Origin: Gammaproteobacteria bacterium
Lineage (GTDB): Bacteria; Pseudomonadota; Gammaproteobacteria; Xanthomonadales; SZUA-36
NCBI GenBank assembly: GCA_021772915.1
Contig: JAJFLB010000068.1
Location: 1 to 61,605, forward strand
Reading direction: 5' to 3'
DNA: 61,605 nucleotides
Shown: in pieces, positions 1 to 8,285 of the stretch
How the letters are laid out: every line of letters starts with the position of its first letter
Numbering within the stretch: position 1 is the first letter of the stretch
The notes under the pieces: generated by a model
The model's database searches: none
The model's input: the letters and a program-made list of their open reading frames with translations, nothing else
Told to the model about the DNA's origin: nothing
Made by a program: the position numbers and the translations under genes

Positions 1-141
1 CATGACCAAGGACGGACGCAAGTTCGCAGACGACCTGGTGAAGAACCGCAAGTGCCTGATGATCCTCGACGAGAGCACGCGCATCAAGTCGCCCAATGCG
101 AAGCGCACGAAGAGCATCTGCATCTTCGGCAAGAAGGTGAC
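1..141. repeat. Left copy of 141-bp terminal direct repeat
   Basis: Bases 1-141 match 61465-61605 base for base. The helicase reading frame continues exactly when the two ends are merged, so this is a circular-assembly overlap or a short terminal redundancy. The unit genome length is then 61,464 bp. Confidence 0.97.
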
Positions 142-1093
142 ATACAAACGTATCCTCACCGGCACCCCGGCAGTCAGTTCACCGTTCGACCTGTATGCTC
201 AGATCAAGTTCCTTGACTGGGGATACTGGGAGAGCAAGGGGCTGAAGACGTTCGCTGCCTTCAAGGCACACCACGGCATCTATGAGCGCATCACCGACCC
301 GCGCACCGGTCGGGATATACCCATCATCGTTGGCTACAAGCACGTGAGCGAGCTGCACGAAACCGTCAAGGACGTGAGCACCCGGTTGCTCAAGGACGAC
401 GTGCTGGACCTGCCGCCCAAGCTGTTCAGCAAGAAGTACTTTGAGCTGACACCGGAACAGTCTCGGCTCTACAAGGAGATCAAGGAGGAGTTCATCACCT
501 TCCTTGATGGTGAGATGGTGAGCACCCCGCTGATCATCACCCGCATGCTGCGGCTCCAGCAGATCATCTGTGGCTTCCTGCCCACCGACGACGAGAACCT
601 CATCCGGCTCGACAAGAACCCGAGACTCGAGTTGCTCATGGGTCTGCTTGAAGAGCTGGAACACAGCGCCATCATCTGGTGCCGATTCCGCGAGGACATC
701 GACTGGGTAATGGAACGTTTAGGAGACACTGCCTTCCGATACGACGGTAAGGTCTCTCAAGAGGACCGTTTGATCGCCAAGCATGGCTTCCAGGCAGGGG
801 AGCGAAAGTTCTTCGTGGCCAACCCGGCGGCGGGTGGAACCGGGCTCACGCTGCACAAGGCGAAGTCGGTGTTCTACTACTCCAACTCCTTCAGCCCGGA
901 GGACCGACTGCAGTCCGAGGACCGTGCGCACCGCATTGGCCAGGACGGTGCCATCATTGGTGGTCAGGTGGGAGTGCACTACACCGATCTGGCTGGCTGG
1001 GGAACCATCGACGCTCACATCATTCAGTCCCTGCGCAATTCGTTCGCCATGCAGACCAAGGTCACTGGCGACATGGTTCGCAATTGGCTTTGA
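2..1093 (+). CDS. SNF2/DEAD-like helicase, C-terminal 363 residues
   Basis: This is the distal part of a gene that begins at 61097. Joined through the terminal repeat it encodes 486 residues. The DExx box appears as LDEST (about residues 145-149 of the joined protein), motif III as LTGTP, and the helicase C-terminal motifs as AAGGTGLTL and SEDRAHRIGQ. This arrangement is typical of SNF2/RapA-type phage helicases, ATP-driven DNA translocases that accompany replication or recombination genes. A terminal-repeat boundary lies inside the gene, so the ATG at 2 is an internal methionine, not the start. It is followed by a promoter-like site and the next operon. Confidence 0.93.
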   Translation: MTKDGRKFADDLVKNRKCLMILDESTRIKSPNAKRTKSICIFGKKVTYKRILTGTPAVSSPFDLYAQIKFLDWGYWESKGLKTFAAFKAHHGIYERITDPRTGRDIPIIVGYKHVSELHETVKDVSTRLLKDDVLDLPPKLFSKKYFELTPEQSRLYKEIKEEFITFLDGEMVSTPLIITRMLRLQQIICGFLPTDDENLIRLDKNPRLELLMGLLEELEHSAIIWCRFREDIDWVMERLGDTAFRYDGKVSQEDRLIAKHGFQAGERKFFVANPAAGGTGLTLHKAKSVFYYSNSFSPEDRLQSEDRAHRIGQDGAIIGGQVGVHYTDLAGWGTIDAHIIQSLRNSFAMQTKVTGDMVRNWL

Positions 1094-1124
1094 CATTTGT
1101 TCGCTGGCACTGCGCTGGTATAAT
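1090..1124 (+). promoter_or_regulatory. Early promoter with tandem -35-like boxes
   Basis: A perfect TATAAT lies at 1119-1124. TTGTTC at 1097-1102 gives a 16-bp spacer, and a second TTGACA lies exactly 7 bp upstream at 1090. The paired TTG boxes recur at other early promoters in this genome. The site overlaps the helicase stop and precedes the gene starting at 1158. Confidence 0.75.
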
Positions 1125-1157
1125 GGTCGCTCGGCTCAAGCAAAGGAAGGATCTCCC

Positions 1158-1706
1158 ATGACCGACGAAGTTGATTACTCTGGCGCAGTCACGCCAGACA
1201 GTACTGATGCCCTGGCTGAACTGAGCCGTTTGGGTACCGCATTGACGCAGGCGCAAGCCAACGTCAAGGAGCTGGAAACGTCCCTGGCGCTCGCCAAGAA
1301 AGAGGTTGTGAACCTCAGCGAGACCCAGATTCCAGAACTCATGGATGAAGTGGGGCTCACCCGCTTCACCACTCGTGAGGGCATTCCGTTCAAGGTCAGC
1401 GACCAGGTGTTCGCGTCCATCACCAAGGCGAAGAAAGCTGCGGCTCTCGCTTGGTTGGACAACAACGGCCACGGTCAGATCATGAAGCGGAAGGTCATCG
1501 TCGAGTTCGACCGTGAGCAAGAGGATGCCGCCAACGAACTCACCGCTTCCCTTGTTGGGGACTACGGTGATGACGGAGTACTCTGTGACAAGTCTGTCCA
1601 CGCTTCAACGTTGAAGGCGTGGGCTCGTGAGCAACTGGAGGCTGGGGCTGATATCCCGCTCGAGTTGTTCGGCATACACGTTCGCCGTATCGCAAAGATC
1701 GGCTAA
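1158..1706 (+). CDS. Conserved phage protein with N-terminal coiled coil
   Basis: The product has 182 residues. The ATG at 1158 was chosen because it follows an AAAGGAAGG ribosome site and lies downstream of the promoter; the frame is open further upstream, but only through the helicase gene. Residues 20-65 look like a coiled coil (TALTQAQANVKELETSLALA), followed by a compact basic/acidic domain and a C-terminal stretch ending FGIHVRRIAKI. I recognise this as a protein commonly found beside phage ssDNA-binding proteins but cannot assign a function. It sits 14 bp before the putative SSB gene, so a role in replication or recombination is inferred only from position. Confidence 0.85.
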   Translation: MTDEVDYSGAVTPDSTDALAELSRLGTALTQAQANVKELETSLALAKKEVVNLSETQIPELMDEVGLTRFTTREGIPFKVSDQVFASITKAKKAAALAWLDNNGHGQIMKRKVIVEFDREQEDAANELTASLVGDYGDDGVLCDKSVHASTLKAWAREQLEAGADIPLELFGIHVRRIAKIG

Positions 1707-1720
1707 GAAAGGACACAGTC

Positions 1721-2566
1721 ATGGCCAAGAAGGCTACGACTAAGGGTGTCTCGGAAAACCCACTCGCAACTCTGGACTTCGGCGACCTTGATGGCGCTGG
1801 GTTCGAGGGAGTGGACGAGACGCACCTGAAGGTTCCGTTCCTCAACTTGCTCCAGGACATGAGCGACGAGGTGAAGGAAGCTCACGACAACTACGTGCCC
1901 GGCGCGAAGCCAGGCATGCTTCTCAACTCTGTGACCAAGGAGCTGTTCGAGTCGGTGGAGTTCATCCCCGCCATGGTCGATCACTGCTTCGTCGAGTGGG
2001 TGCCCCGCAAGCGCGGTGGTGGCTTCGTCGGCCGTCACGACCTCAACGCTCCGGACGTGGCTGCTGCCAAGCAAGCTGCGCAAGGTTCGCTGTCGCTTCG
2101 CGTCTCCCGTGAGGACGAAGACGGCAACACCAACTTCAACGACCTGATTGAAACATTCTACATCGCTGGCGTCATCGTCAACGGTGAAGAGGTTTCCCCG
2201 TGCATCATCGCTGCGACGTCGACCAAGATCTCGCAGTACAAAGAGTGGATGACTCGGGTCAACATGTTCACCATCCCCAAGCCGGGTGGTGGCAAGCAGC
2301 GTCCCCCTCTGTTCGCGCACCGTGTGACGATCGCGTCGAAGCCTCAGTCCAACACCAAGGGCGACTTCCACAACATCACCATCACTCCGGTCACGGACAA
2401 CGATCTCAGTGCCTCGCTGATCACGAACCTCGAGTCCCCGCTGTTCCTCGGCGGACAGAAGGTCCGGGCCATGCTCGGAAGCGGCGAAGCGAAGATCGAC
2501 TACGACTCCCAAGCGGTCGGGACTGCCGGAGGTGGTGCTACCGGCTCGTCCGACGACGACTTCTAG
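1721..2566 (+). CDS. Putative single-stranded DNA-binding protein
   Basis: The product has 281 residues and starts at ATG 1721 after AGAAAGGACACAGTC. The core contains the patterns VPFLNLLQDMS, GAKPGMLLN and FVEWVPRKRGGGFVGRH, seen in a widespread phage family near replication genes. The C-terminus is a glycine/serine linker ending SSDDDF. An acidic tail with a terminal aromatic residue is the signature by which phage and bacterial SSBs recruit partner proteins. The call rests on that tail and on the flanking helicase genes. An annealing-type recombinase is the main alternative. A hairpin terminator follows directly. Confidence 0.65.
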   Translation: MAKKATTKGVSENPLATLDFGDLDGAGFEGVDETHLKVPFLNLLQDMSDEVKEAHDNYVPGAKPGMLLNSVTKELFESVEFIPAMVDHCFVEWVPRKRGGGFVGRHDLNAPDVAAAKQAAQGSLSLRVSREDEDGNTNFNDLIETFYIAGVIVNGEEVSPCIIAATSTKISQYKEWMTRVNMFTIPKPGGGKQRPPLFAHRVTIASKPQSNTKGDFHNITITPVTDNDLSASLITNLESPLFLGGQKVRAMLGSGEAKIDYDSQAVGTAGGGATGSSDDDF

Positions 2567-2584
2567 GAGAAGCCTCCTTTGCTT

Positions 2585-2631
2585 GGACCCAGGGCAGCCA
2601 CTCCCCCGTCGGCTCGCCTTGGGTCCTTTTT
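2585..2631 (+). terminator. Rho-independent terminator after putative SSB
   Basis: An 11-bp stem (2585-2595 with 2616-2626, one G-T pair) with a 20-nt loop is followed by TTTTT at 2627-2631. It lies between the putative SSB and the next small gene and probably attenuates transcription. Confidence 0.8.
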
Positions 2632-2652
2632 CAATGCCTGAAGGGACACGCT

Positions 2653-2883
2653 GTGGCTCACAACTCAGAAGAAGATATGCTGAAGGACCTCTTCAGCGAC
2701 CTGTTCGAACCCGAGAAGCCACGGGTCAAGGCAGTTCAGCCGCGCCAGATGGTATCAGAGTGGTCGGCCGAAGCGAAGGACGGCAGGGTCATCTTCACCA
2801 CACCTCACCAGAAGTACAGCATCAGTGCTGAGACCGCGTACAAGCTGGCGAAGCTGCTTGTGGACAAGGCGAGGGCAACATGA
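2653..2883 (+). CDS. Small hypothetical protein
   Basis: The product has 76 residues from GTG 2653, with an alternative in-frame ATG at 2677. The N-terminus is acidic (EEDMLKDLFSDLFEPEK), followed by a short domain ending LAKLLVDKARAT. The stop overlaps the start of the following helicase gene (ATGA at 2880), indicating translational coupling. I do not recognise a family. Confidence 0.7.
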   Translation: MAHNSEEDMLKDLFSDLFEPEKPRVKAVQPRQMVSEWSAEAKDGRVIFTTPHQKYSISAETAYKLAKLLVDKARAT

Positions 2884-4058
2884 TGTGGACCGACAGCCAG
2901 GCCGACGCCATTGAAGCGGTGTCCCGCTGGTACCAAGAGCGACCCAAGCAGTGGTTCTTCCTCGCCGGATATGCCGGCACCGGCAAGACGACGCTGGCCA
3001 AGCACATCGCCAAGGAGATCGGAGGCTACGTCATCTTCGCTGCCTTCACCGGGAAGGCCGCTAGCGTCCTGCGTAAGAGCGGCTGCCCACTGGCCACTAC
3101 GCTCCACAGCCTGATGTACCAGCCGAAGGACAGGAGCAGGAAGCGGCTCCGGGACATGCAAATTGAGCAGGCTCACACCGACCACCCCAGCTCGGAGTGG
3201 GACCGGCTCGAGTACCAGATCATCGAGGAAAAGAAGAAGCTCAAGCAGCCATCCTTCAAGCTGCTGGACGAGTCCGATATCCAAGAAGCCGACCTGCTGG
3301 TCGTCGATGAAGTCAGCATGGTCAACAAGCAAATGGGTGAGGACATACTCTCGTACGGAGTTCCCGTGCTTGTCTTGGGCGACCCTGGCCAGCTTCCCCC
3401 ACCATTCGGCGGTGGCTACTTCACCAGCGAGGATCCCGACTTCATGCTCACGGAGATCCACCGGCAGGCGAAGGGTGACCCCATCATCGACCTGGCCACC
3501 AAGGCACGCAGCGGTGAGGCGATTGCGCTCGGTGACTACGGCAAGAGTCGAGTCCAGAAGGGGCTGAAGAAGGAAGCAGCGTTGGCGTTCGATCAAGCGC
3601 TTTGCTGGACGAATGCTACCCGAAGGCGCGTGAACGCACGCTTTCGTGAGCTCAAGGGTATCGAGTCACCCTTCCCGGTTGAGGGCGACCGGCTGGTGTG
3701 CCTGAAGAACAACCACAAGAAGGCTCTGCTCAACGGCGGCATCTGGCATGTCATGGAAGCACCGCTCATGGACGACGACTCGCTTCACTGCTGGCTCGAG
3801 TCCGAAGAGGGTGACGTCCAGTTCATCACCATGCACAAGGGTCCGTTCCTCGGGGAGGACCCACCACACTGGGAATTCCAGCACGTGGAGAAGTTCGACT
3901 ATGGCTACTGCCTGACCGTGCACAAGAGCCAGGGCAGTCAGTGGAAGAAGGTGCTGCTCTTCGATGAGAGCAGCGGGATCAATAAGGCGGAGGAGCGACG
4001 CGGGTGGTTGTACACCGGCATCACTCGGGCCAGTGAACAACTACTGATAGTGAGATAG
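2880..4058 (+). CDS. RecD/Dda-like superfamily 1 DNA helicase
   Basis: The product has 392 residues. Walker A is GYAGTGKT (residues 30-37), motif II is VVDEVSM, motif III is LGDPGQLPP, and the C-terminus carries the UvrD_C_2-type motif TVHKSQGSQW and motif VI YTGITRASEQL. This is the arrangement of T4 Dda and the RecD family, ATP-driven 5'-3' helicases used in replication start and recombination. It is translationally coupled to the small upstream gene and one base from the ribonucleotide reductase gene, so it belongs to the same replication operon. Confidence 0.93.
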   Translation: MMWTDSQADAIEAVSRWYQERPKQWFFLAGYAGTGKTTLAKHIAKEIGGYVIFAAFTGKAASVLRKSGCPLATTLHSLMYQPKDRSRKRLRDMQIEQAHTDHPSSEWDRLEYQIIEEKKKLKQPSFKLLDESDIQEADLLVVDEVSMVNKQMGEDILSYGVPVLVLGDPGQLPPPFGGGYFTSEDPDFMLTEIHRQAKGDPIIDLATKARSGEAIALGDYGKSRVQKGLKKEAALAFDQALCWTNATRRRVNARFRELKGIESPFPVEGDRLVCLKNNHKKALLNGGIWHVMEAPLMDDDSLHCWLESEEGDVQFITMHKGPFLGEDPPHWEFQHVEKFDYGYCLTVHKSQGSQWKKVLLFDESSGINKAEERRGWLYTGITRASEQLLIVR

Positions 4059-4059
4059 A

Positions 4060-5769
4060 ATGCCAAAGACCGAGTTCAGCAACGAGCTGCATGCTGAGAA
4101 GTATCGCAGCCAAGGGGAGACCTTCCGCGAAGGCATGAACCGCAACGCGGGTGCCGTCACCGGAAGCCAGGAACGGTACCAGATACTCCGTGAGATCCTG
4201 CACGTTCAGCGCTTCCTCATGGGAGGTCGCAATCAGTCTGCCTTGGGCAGCACGCGCAACGTCACCCCTTACAACTGCTTCGTCAGCGGGATCATTGAGG
4301 ACTCCTTCGTCGACGGCCACGGGTCCATCATGGAACGTGCCAAGGAAGCAGCCGCAACCATGCGCATGGGCGGCGGCATTGGGTACGACTTCAGTACCCT
4401 TCGCCCAAGGGGAGCGCTGATCAAGAAGCTGGACTCCTTCAGCTCGGGTCCGGTCAACTTCATGGAGATCTTCGACGCGGTCTGCCGATGCACAGCCAGC
4501 TCCGGCCACAGGCGCGGTGCCCAAATGGGAGTGCTGCGGGTGGACCACCCCGACATCGAGGAGTTCATCCACGCGAAGCAGAATCAGCACCGGCTGCGTG
4601 GCTTCAACATCAGCGTCGGTATCACGGACGAGTTCATGGAGGCAGTGCGCGACGACCTGCCGTTCGCGTTGCGTTGGGGTGGAGAAGTGTTCCGCACCAT
4701 CGACGCACGTCGGCTCTGGGACACCATCATGCGCAGCACGTGGGACTGGGCAGAGCCAGGGGTCATCTTCATCGACCGGCTCAACGAGTTCAACAACCTG
4801 TACTACTGCGAGACCCTGACCACGACTAACCCGTGCGGTGAACAACCGCTTCCACCCTTCGGTGCCTGCCTTCTGGGGTCATTCAACCTGGTGAAGTACC
4901 TTGCACCGTACACGGAGACCGACGGCGACGACGAGATCTACCGCTTCGATTGGGATCAGTTCAAGGCGGACATCCCGCCGGTGGTCCGCGCCATGGACAA
5001 CGTGGTGGACGTTGCCACCTACCCACTCTTCGAGCAGGAGCAGGAGGCCAAGAACAAGCGGCGCATGGGACTCGGGGTCACTGGGGTGGCCAACTGCATC
5101 GAAGCGCTCGGTCACGCCTACGGATCGCCTGCGTTCATCGCCACGCTCAGCAATATCCTGGAGTTCATGCGCGACGAATGCTACCGCGCAAGCATGGAGC
5201 TGGCGAAGGAGAAGGGTCCGTTCCCTGCGTTCCAGCGCGACGCCTACATCAACAGCGAGTTCGTCAAGCAGCTCCCGGCGAAGCTGGTCATCCAGATTGC
5301 CAAGCACGGGATCCGCAACAGCCACCTGCTGAGCATCGCTCCGACCGGCACCATCAGCATGTGCGCCGACAACGTGTCGTCCGGCATTGAGCCGGTGGTG
5401 GGGTTCCGGGTGCAGCGCACGTTCCAAACCTTCGACGGTCCAGTGGAGCTGGAGGTCGAGGACTACGGTGAGAAGTTCCTCGGGGTGCGCGGCAAGACGA
5501 TCGCCACGGCCACCGTCGACGACCATCTCGCTGTCCTCGCGACCGCCACCAAGTACATGGACAGCGCGGTGAGCAAGACCGTGAACGTCCCGGAGGACGC
5601 GGACTGGGACCAGTTCAAGGAGATCTACGTCCGAGCCTGGAAGGCTGGATGCAAGGGCATCACGACCTACCGCATGGGAGGGAAGCGGGAGGGCATTCTC
5701 AAGGTTTCTGAAGAAACTACCGAGTCGTGTAAGTACGACCCAGACACGGGAATACGAGAGTGCGAGTAG
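4060..5769 (+). CDS. nrdJ: Class II (B12-dependent) ribonucleotide reductase
   Basis: The product has 569 residues. The radical-site motif NPCGEQ (N257, C259, E261), the redox cysteines C73 (PYNCFV) and C270 (GACLLGSF), and the phosphate-binding LLSIAPTGTIS are all visible. The C-terminus has KGITTYRMGGKREG followed by two cysteines (ESCKY and RECE), the tail expected of adenosylcobalamin enzymes. No NrdB-like radical subunit occurs anywhere in the window, supporting class II rather than class I. It reduces ribonucleotides to supply dNTPs, and activity would depend on host cobalamin. Gene order places it between helicases and the first promoter of the modification region. Confidence 0.92.
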   Translation: MPKTEFSNELHAEKYRSQGETFREGMNRNAGAVTGSQERYQILREILHVQRFLMGGRNQSALGSTRNVTPYNCFVSGIIEDSFVDGHGSIMERAKEAAATMRMGGGIGYDFSTLRPRGALIKKLDSFSSGPVNFMEIFDAVCRCTASSGHRRGAQMGVLRVDHPDIEEFIHAKQNQHRLRGFNISVGITDEFMEAVRDDLPFALRWGGEVFRTIDARRLWDTIMRSTWDWAEPGVIFIDRLNEFNNLYYCETLTTTNPCGEQPLPPFGACLLGSFNLVKYLAPYTETDGDDEIYRFDWDQFKADIPPVVRAMDNVVDVATYPLFEQEQEAKNKRRMGLGVTGVANCIEALGHAYGSPAFIATLSNILEFMRDECYRASMELAKEKGPFPAFQRDAYINSEFVKQLPAKLVIQIAKHGIRNSHLLSIAPTGTISMCADNVSSGIEPVVGFRVQRTFQTFDGPVELEVEDYGEKFLGVRGKTIATATVDDHLAVLATATKYMDSAVSKTVNVPEDADWDQFKEIYVRAWKAGCKGITTYRMGGKREGILKVSEETTESCKYDPDTGIRECE

Positions 5770-5789
5770 ATCAATCTTGCAGATTGTGC

Positions 5790-5818
5790 TTGCAGTCTGT
5801 TCGCTTGTAGGGTATCAT
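5790..5818 (+). promoter_or_regulatory. Early promoter upstream of modification region
   Basis: TTGCAG (5790-5795), a 17-bp spacer and TATCAT (5813-5818). A second TTGCAG lies at 5777. The leader carries AGTGTACGG (from 5822), a motif repeated downstream of several other promoters here. The ATG at 5817 falls inside the -10 and is therefore not the gene start. Confidence 0.75.
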
Positions 5819-5876
5819 GATAGTGTACGGCAGAGACGCAATCCCGCGTCGGCCACACAAAGGCAAAGGAGCCACA

Positions 5877-6356
5877 ATGTCCGGTACCGCTACTCTCCTC
5901 ACCATCGACCAGGTCATGTCCGCCTCACTCAGCGACCTCGCCAACGTCTACAACGAGTTGGCTGACAAGCCGATCAAGAAGTTCAAGGACAAGCCGACTG
6001 GCCAGCGCCGTGTGCTCGACATCCTCCGCAAGAACGGTCTGCTCGAGTCCGACGCTCCGAAGGCCAAGGCGAAGCCTGCCAAGGCCAAGAAGGCTGCCGC
6101 TGCGAAGTCCAGCGGGACGGGCACCCGTCGCACCGACTTCAACCTGGAAGGCGCGGAAGAGGTGAGAGCCTACCGCGAAGGCACGAAGCGTGCGCAAGTC
6201 ATCGACATGCTTCGCAAAGGCGCGACCATCGAGGAAGTCCAGGACGCTATCGGCTGGGACTCCCGCACGGCTCGCGAAGGCATCAAGCTGATCAACACCT
6301 ACGTCGGCTTCGGCCTGGCGGAAGATGAAGACGGCGTCATCACCCTGGTGGAGTAA
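5877..6356 (+). CDS. Putative DNA-binding protein, DUF3489-like C-terminal domain
   Basis: The product has 159 residues from ATG 5877, behind GGCAAAGGAG. The N-terminal part (ASLSDLANVYNELADKPIKKF) is a short helical motif. A lysine/alanine linker (KAKPAKAKKAAAAK, around residues 61-78) resembles histone-like tails. The C-terminal part (TKRAQVIDMLRKGATIEEVQDAIGW) resembles the winged-helix DUF3489 domain. I infer a small nucleoid-associated or regulatory protein. It is the first gene behind its promoter and three bases ahead of the amino acid:DNA transferase candidate. Confidence 0.7.
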   Translation: MSGTATLLTIDQVMSASLSDLANVYNELADKPIKKFKDKPTGQRRVLDILRKNGLLESDAPKAKAKPAKAKKAAAAKSSGTGTRRTDFNLEGAEEVRAYREGTKRAQVIDMLRKGATIEEVQDAIGWDSRTAREGIKLINTYVGFGLAEDEDGVITLVE

Positions 6357-6359
6357 GCC

Positions 6360-7253
6360 ATGGCAGGACGTACCTACGAACGTCTCGGAATTGAGGTCTT
6401 CGGTGCTCATCTGATCGAGCACGAAGACCTTGATCCCGTTTATCTCGCATTGACGCGCACCGGTCTCGACTTCGACTGGACCCTGCGCTTTCTCGTCGCC
6501 TACTGGTGCTCGTACCACGTCGGCTTCTCGTGCTTCGCGGCGGACCACCCTGCGCCTGATTACTGGGACGTCATGAGAGCGTGGGCGGTCAATGACACAG
6601 AGGCTCCCGCTGGAGGCCGCTGGCCGCGTGGACACGAACGCAGGCACGCCAGGGGTAACTCCGGCCTGACCATGGTGCGGAAGCTGGAGGAGCGCTACCC
6701 GGAGCCGGAGCAGGCAGCTTCTACCCTCGCCTGCCTTGGGCATGACGGGGTCCTCCCCTGCAAGGCTGTCATGAAGACTGTGAAGGAGGAGTACCTGTTT
6801 GGCGACTGGATCGCCTTCAAGGTGGCCGACATGGCCTACAACGTATTGGACGTGGCAATCGACTTCGACGAAGCTGCGGTGTTCATGTTCAAGGATCCAC
6901 GCAAGGGAGCCAAGCTCTTCTGGCGTGGCGAGATGATCAAAGCGGGTGCGCTGACTGCCGAGCTGGCAAAGACGGCTGAGCCCAAGGACGAGATGGCGAT
7001 GATCCACGGGGTCGTGAAGCATCTCATTGAAGTGTTCGACGGTCACCTTGCTCCGCCCAAACGGGAGCGACCTGTGGGCGTGCTGGAAGTGGAGACCGTA
7101 CTGTGCAAGTGGAAGAGCCACCTCAATGGCCACTATCCGCTGTTCAACGACATCGACGAGATTCACGAGGGTCTCGTACCGTGGAGCGCTGTGAGCGAAA
7201 GCGCAGTAGCATTCGCCGACGCAATGCCCGGACAGGAGAGACGGAATGCCTGA
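6360..7253 (+). CDS. Amino acid:DNA transferase-like protein (thymidine hypermodification)
   Basis: The product has 297 residues. Key segments are RWPRGHERRHARG (87-99), FGDWIAFKVADM (147-158) and FMFKDPRKGA (175-184). These match my memory of the ADDT/aGPT-PPlase family, whose all-helical DNA-glycosylase-like fold displaces phosphate from phosphorylated 5-hydroxymethyl-dU in DNA and attaches an amino acid. The family assignment is by pattern, not search. The gene context of kinase, hmdU synthase-like enzyme, FAD enzyme and acetyltransferase strongly supports it. The stop overlaps the next start at 7246. Confidence 0.75.
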   Translation: MAGRTYERLGIEVFGAHLIEHEDLDPVYLALTRTGLDFDWTLRFLVAYWCSYHVGFSCFAADHPAPDYWDVMRAWAVNDTEAPAGGRWPRGHERRHARGNSGLTMVRKLEERYPEPEQAASTLACLGHDGVLPCKAVMKTVKEEYLFGDWIAFKVADMAYNVLDVAIDFDEAAVFMFKDPRKGAKLFWRGEMIKAGALTAELAKTAEPKDEMAMIHGVVKHLIEVFDGHLAPPKRERPVGVLEVETVLCKWKSHLNGHYPLFNDIDEIHEGLVPWSAVSESAVAFADAMPGQERRNA

Positions 7254-7611
7254 AGCTAAGCAACCTACCCGAGTGTACCTGATCGTTCACGACATGGGGT
7301 ACGACGGGACTGAAGTGACCGGAGTGTTCAGCCAGGAAGGGCCAGCGTACAAGTACGCCAAGCTCAGTGGTGAAAACTACGACGTGGTGCCGATGATCAT
7401 CGACAAGGGGATCCACCTTGCCGACCGCACACAGCGTGCGTACTCCGTCCGCTTCAACAAGGCAGGTGAAGTCACCAGCGCCAAGGAGTGCCCCATCACG
7501 CAGCTGCGGGAAGACTTCGAAGACCGCGAAGGAAACTTCTGCATGACAGTGGTTGCAAGCGACCTCACTGCTGCCGTCGTGAAGTCGCGAACACTCCGCA
7601 AAGGAGATTGA
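7246..7611 (+). CDS. Hypothetical protein in the modification region
   Basis: The product has 121 residues and starts inside the end of the transferase gene (8-bp overlap). It looks like a mixed alpha/beta protein (RVYLIVHDMGYDG, then VVPMIIDKGIHLAD) with two cysteines and no recognisable motif. A promoter follows immediately, so it ends the first modification transcript. Function unknown. Confidence 0.75.
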   Translation: MPEAKQPTRVYLIVHDMGYDGTEVTGVFSQEGPAYKYAKLSGENYDVVPMIIDKGIHLADRTQRAYSVRFNKAGEVTSAKECPITQLREDFEDREGNFCMTVVASDLTAAVVKSRTLRKGD

Positions 7612-7639
7612 TTGCATTTTGGCCGGTCACCAGTATAAT
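7612..7639 (+). promoter_or_regulatory. Promoter for second part of modification region
   Basis: TTGCAT (7612-7617), a 16-bp spacer and a perfect TATAAT (7634-7639). The first gene downstream starts at 7668. No other promoter or clear terminator was seen until about 14.6 kb, so this site probably drives the long coupled operon. Confidence 0.78.
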
Positions 7640-7667
7640 GGGTCCAGCTCCAACGAAAGGAAATGTC

Positions 7668-7751
7668 GTGCAACGAACACGGAGACTCATACTCCTGGCC
7701 ATGACTGGCGTCGCAATCGGCTTCACGATCGCACTCGCAGTGGCACTGTGA
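7668..7751 (+). CDS. 27-residue membrane peptide
   Basis: GTG 7668 follows CGAAAGGAAATGTC. The product is a short basic head (MQRTRRL) and one hydrophobic segment with a GxxxG-free helix ending ALAVAL. It overlaps the next gene by GTGA. Its position directly after a strong promoter and the good ribosome site argue it is translated, but it may act mainly as a leader that couples translation. Confidence 0.5.
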   Translation: MQRTRRLILLAMTGVAIGFTIALAVAL

Positions 7752-7960
7752 CAATACGTCGGTTCTGTGACCGGTGCGACGAGGAGATACCCGACACCGG
7801 TGCGATGACCGACGTGTTCATCGACAAGGTTGGCATGGTGACTCACGCGGAGGTTCTGGTCCTCTGCCACATCGACGACTCGACTCAGGAACCGATCCAA
7901 CAGAGCAAAGACCTGTGTGCCCCGTGCTACATCAGGTTCAAGGAGTGGTTTGGAGACTGA
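7748..7960 (+). CDS. Small zinc-ribbon-like protein
   Basis: The product has 70 residues from GTG 7748, overlapping the upstream stop. The pairs CDRC and CAPC flank about 46 residues, a spacing compatible with a zinc ribbon. Function unknown; possible nucleic-acid or protein-binding adaptor. Confidence 0.7.
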   Translation: MTIRRFCDRCDEEIPDTGAMTDVFIDKVGMVTHAEVLVLCHIDDSTQEPIQQSKDLCAPCYIRFKEWFGD

Positions 7961-7961
7961 G

Positions 7962-8285
7962 ATGGCTCGCATTGGTGGCTTGTGGCCGCAAGTTCAGTAC
8001 GTGATCGACGTCATGACAACGGACGGTTTCGAAGAGGTCATCACGACCCTGTACGACGTGCCGTTCGCTGGTGACTGGGACCGCGACACTGACGACGTTT
8101 CTGTCGGCTGCCTCTGGTCACCACGGGAACTCTTGGCTCAAACCCGGGAAGCGCAAAACTGGAGCGACTGTGCGGTCGTCCAAGATACTGAGGAACAAGA
8201 GCAACTCGTCAACGAGCGGCTCAACATCTACTTGAAAGATGAACCATGGACCTGGCTACTCTCACCCCCCAATACACCTACTTGA
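7962..8285 (+). CDS. Hypothetical protein
   Basis: The product has 107 residues from ATG 7962, one base after the preceding stop. It is acidic, with a WSPRELLAQTREAQNWSDC segment, and has no recognised domain. Its 3' end overlaps the next gene by 40 bp, which suggests tight operon packing. Confidence 0.7.
   Translation: MARIGGLWPQVQYVIDVMTTDGFEEVITTLYDVPFAGDWDRDTDDVSVGCLWSPRELLAQTREAQNWSDCAVVQDTEEQEQLVNERLNIYLKDEPWTWLLSPPNTPT

Noticed and set aside
1090-1124. TTGACA at 1090 as the only -35 of this promoter
   Set aside because: The spacer to TATAAT would be 23 bp. TTGTTC at 1097 gives 16 bp, so the upstream box is treated as an additional element.
4060-5769. Class I ribonucleotide reductase
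   Set aside because: No radical-generating small subunit is encoded in the complete genome, and the C-terminal part looks like the B12-dependent class.
5817-5876. Upstream ATG 5817 as start of the DUF3489-like gene
   Set aside because: It overlaps the promoter -10 element and lacks a ribosome site; ATG 5877 follows GGCAAAGGAG.
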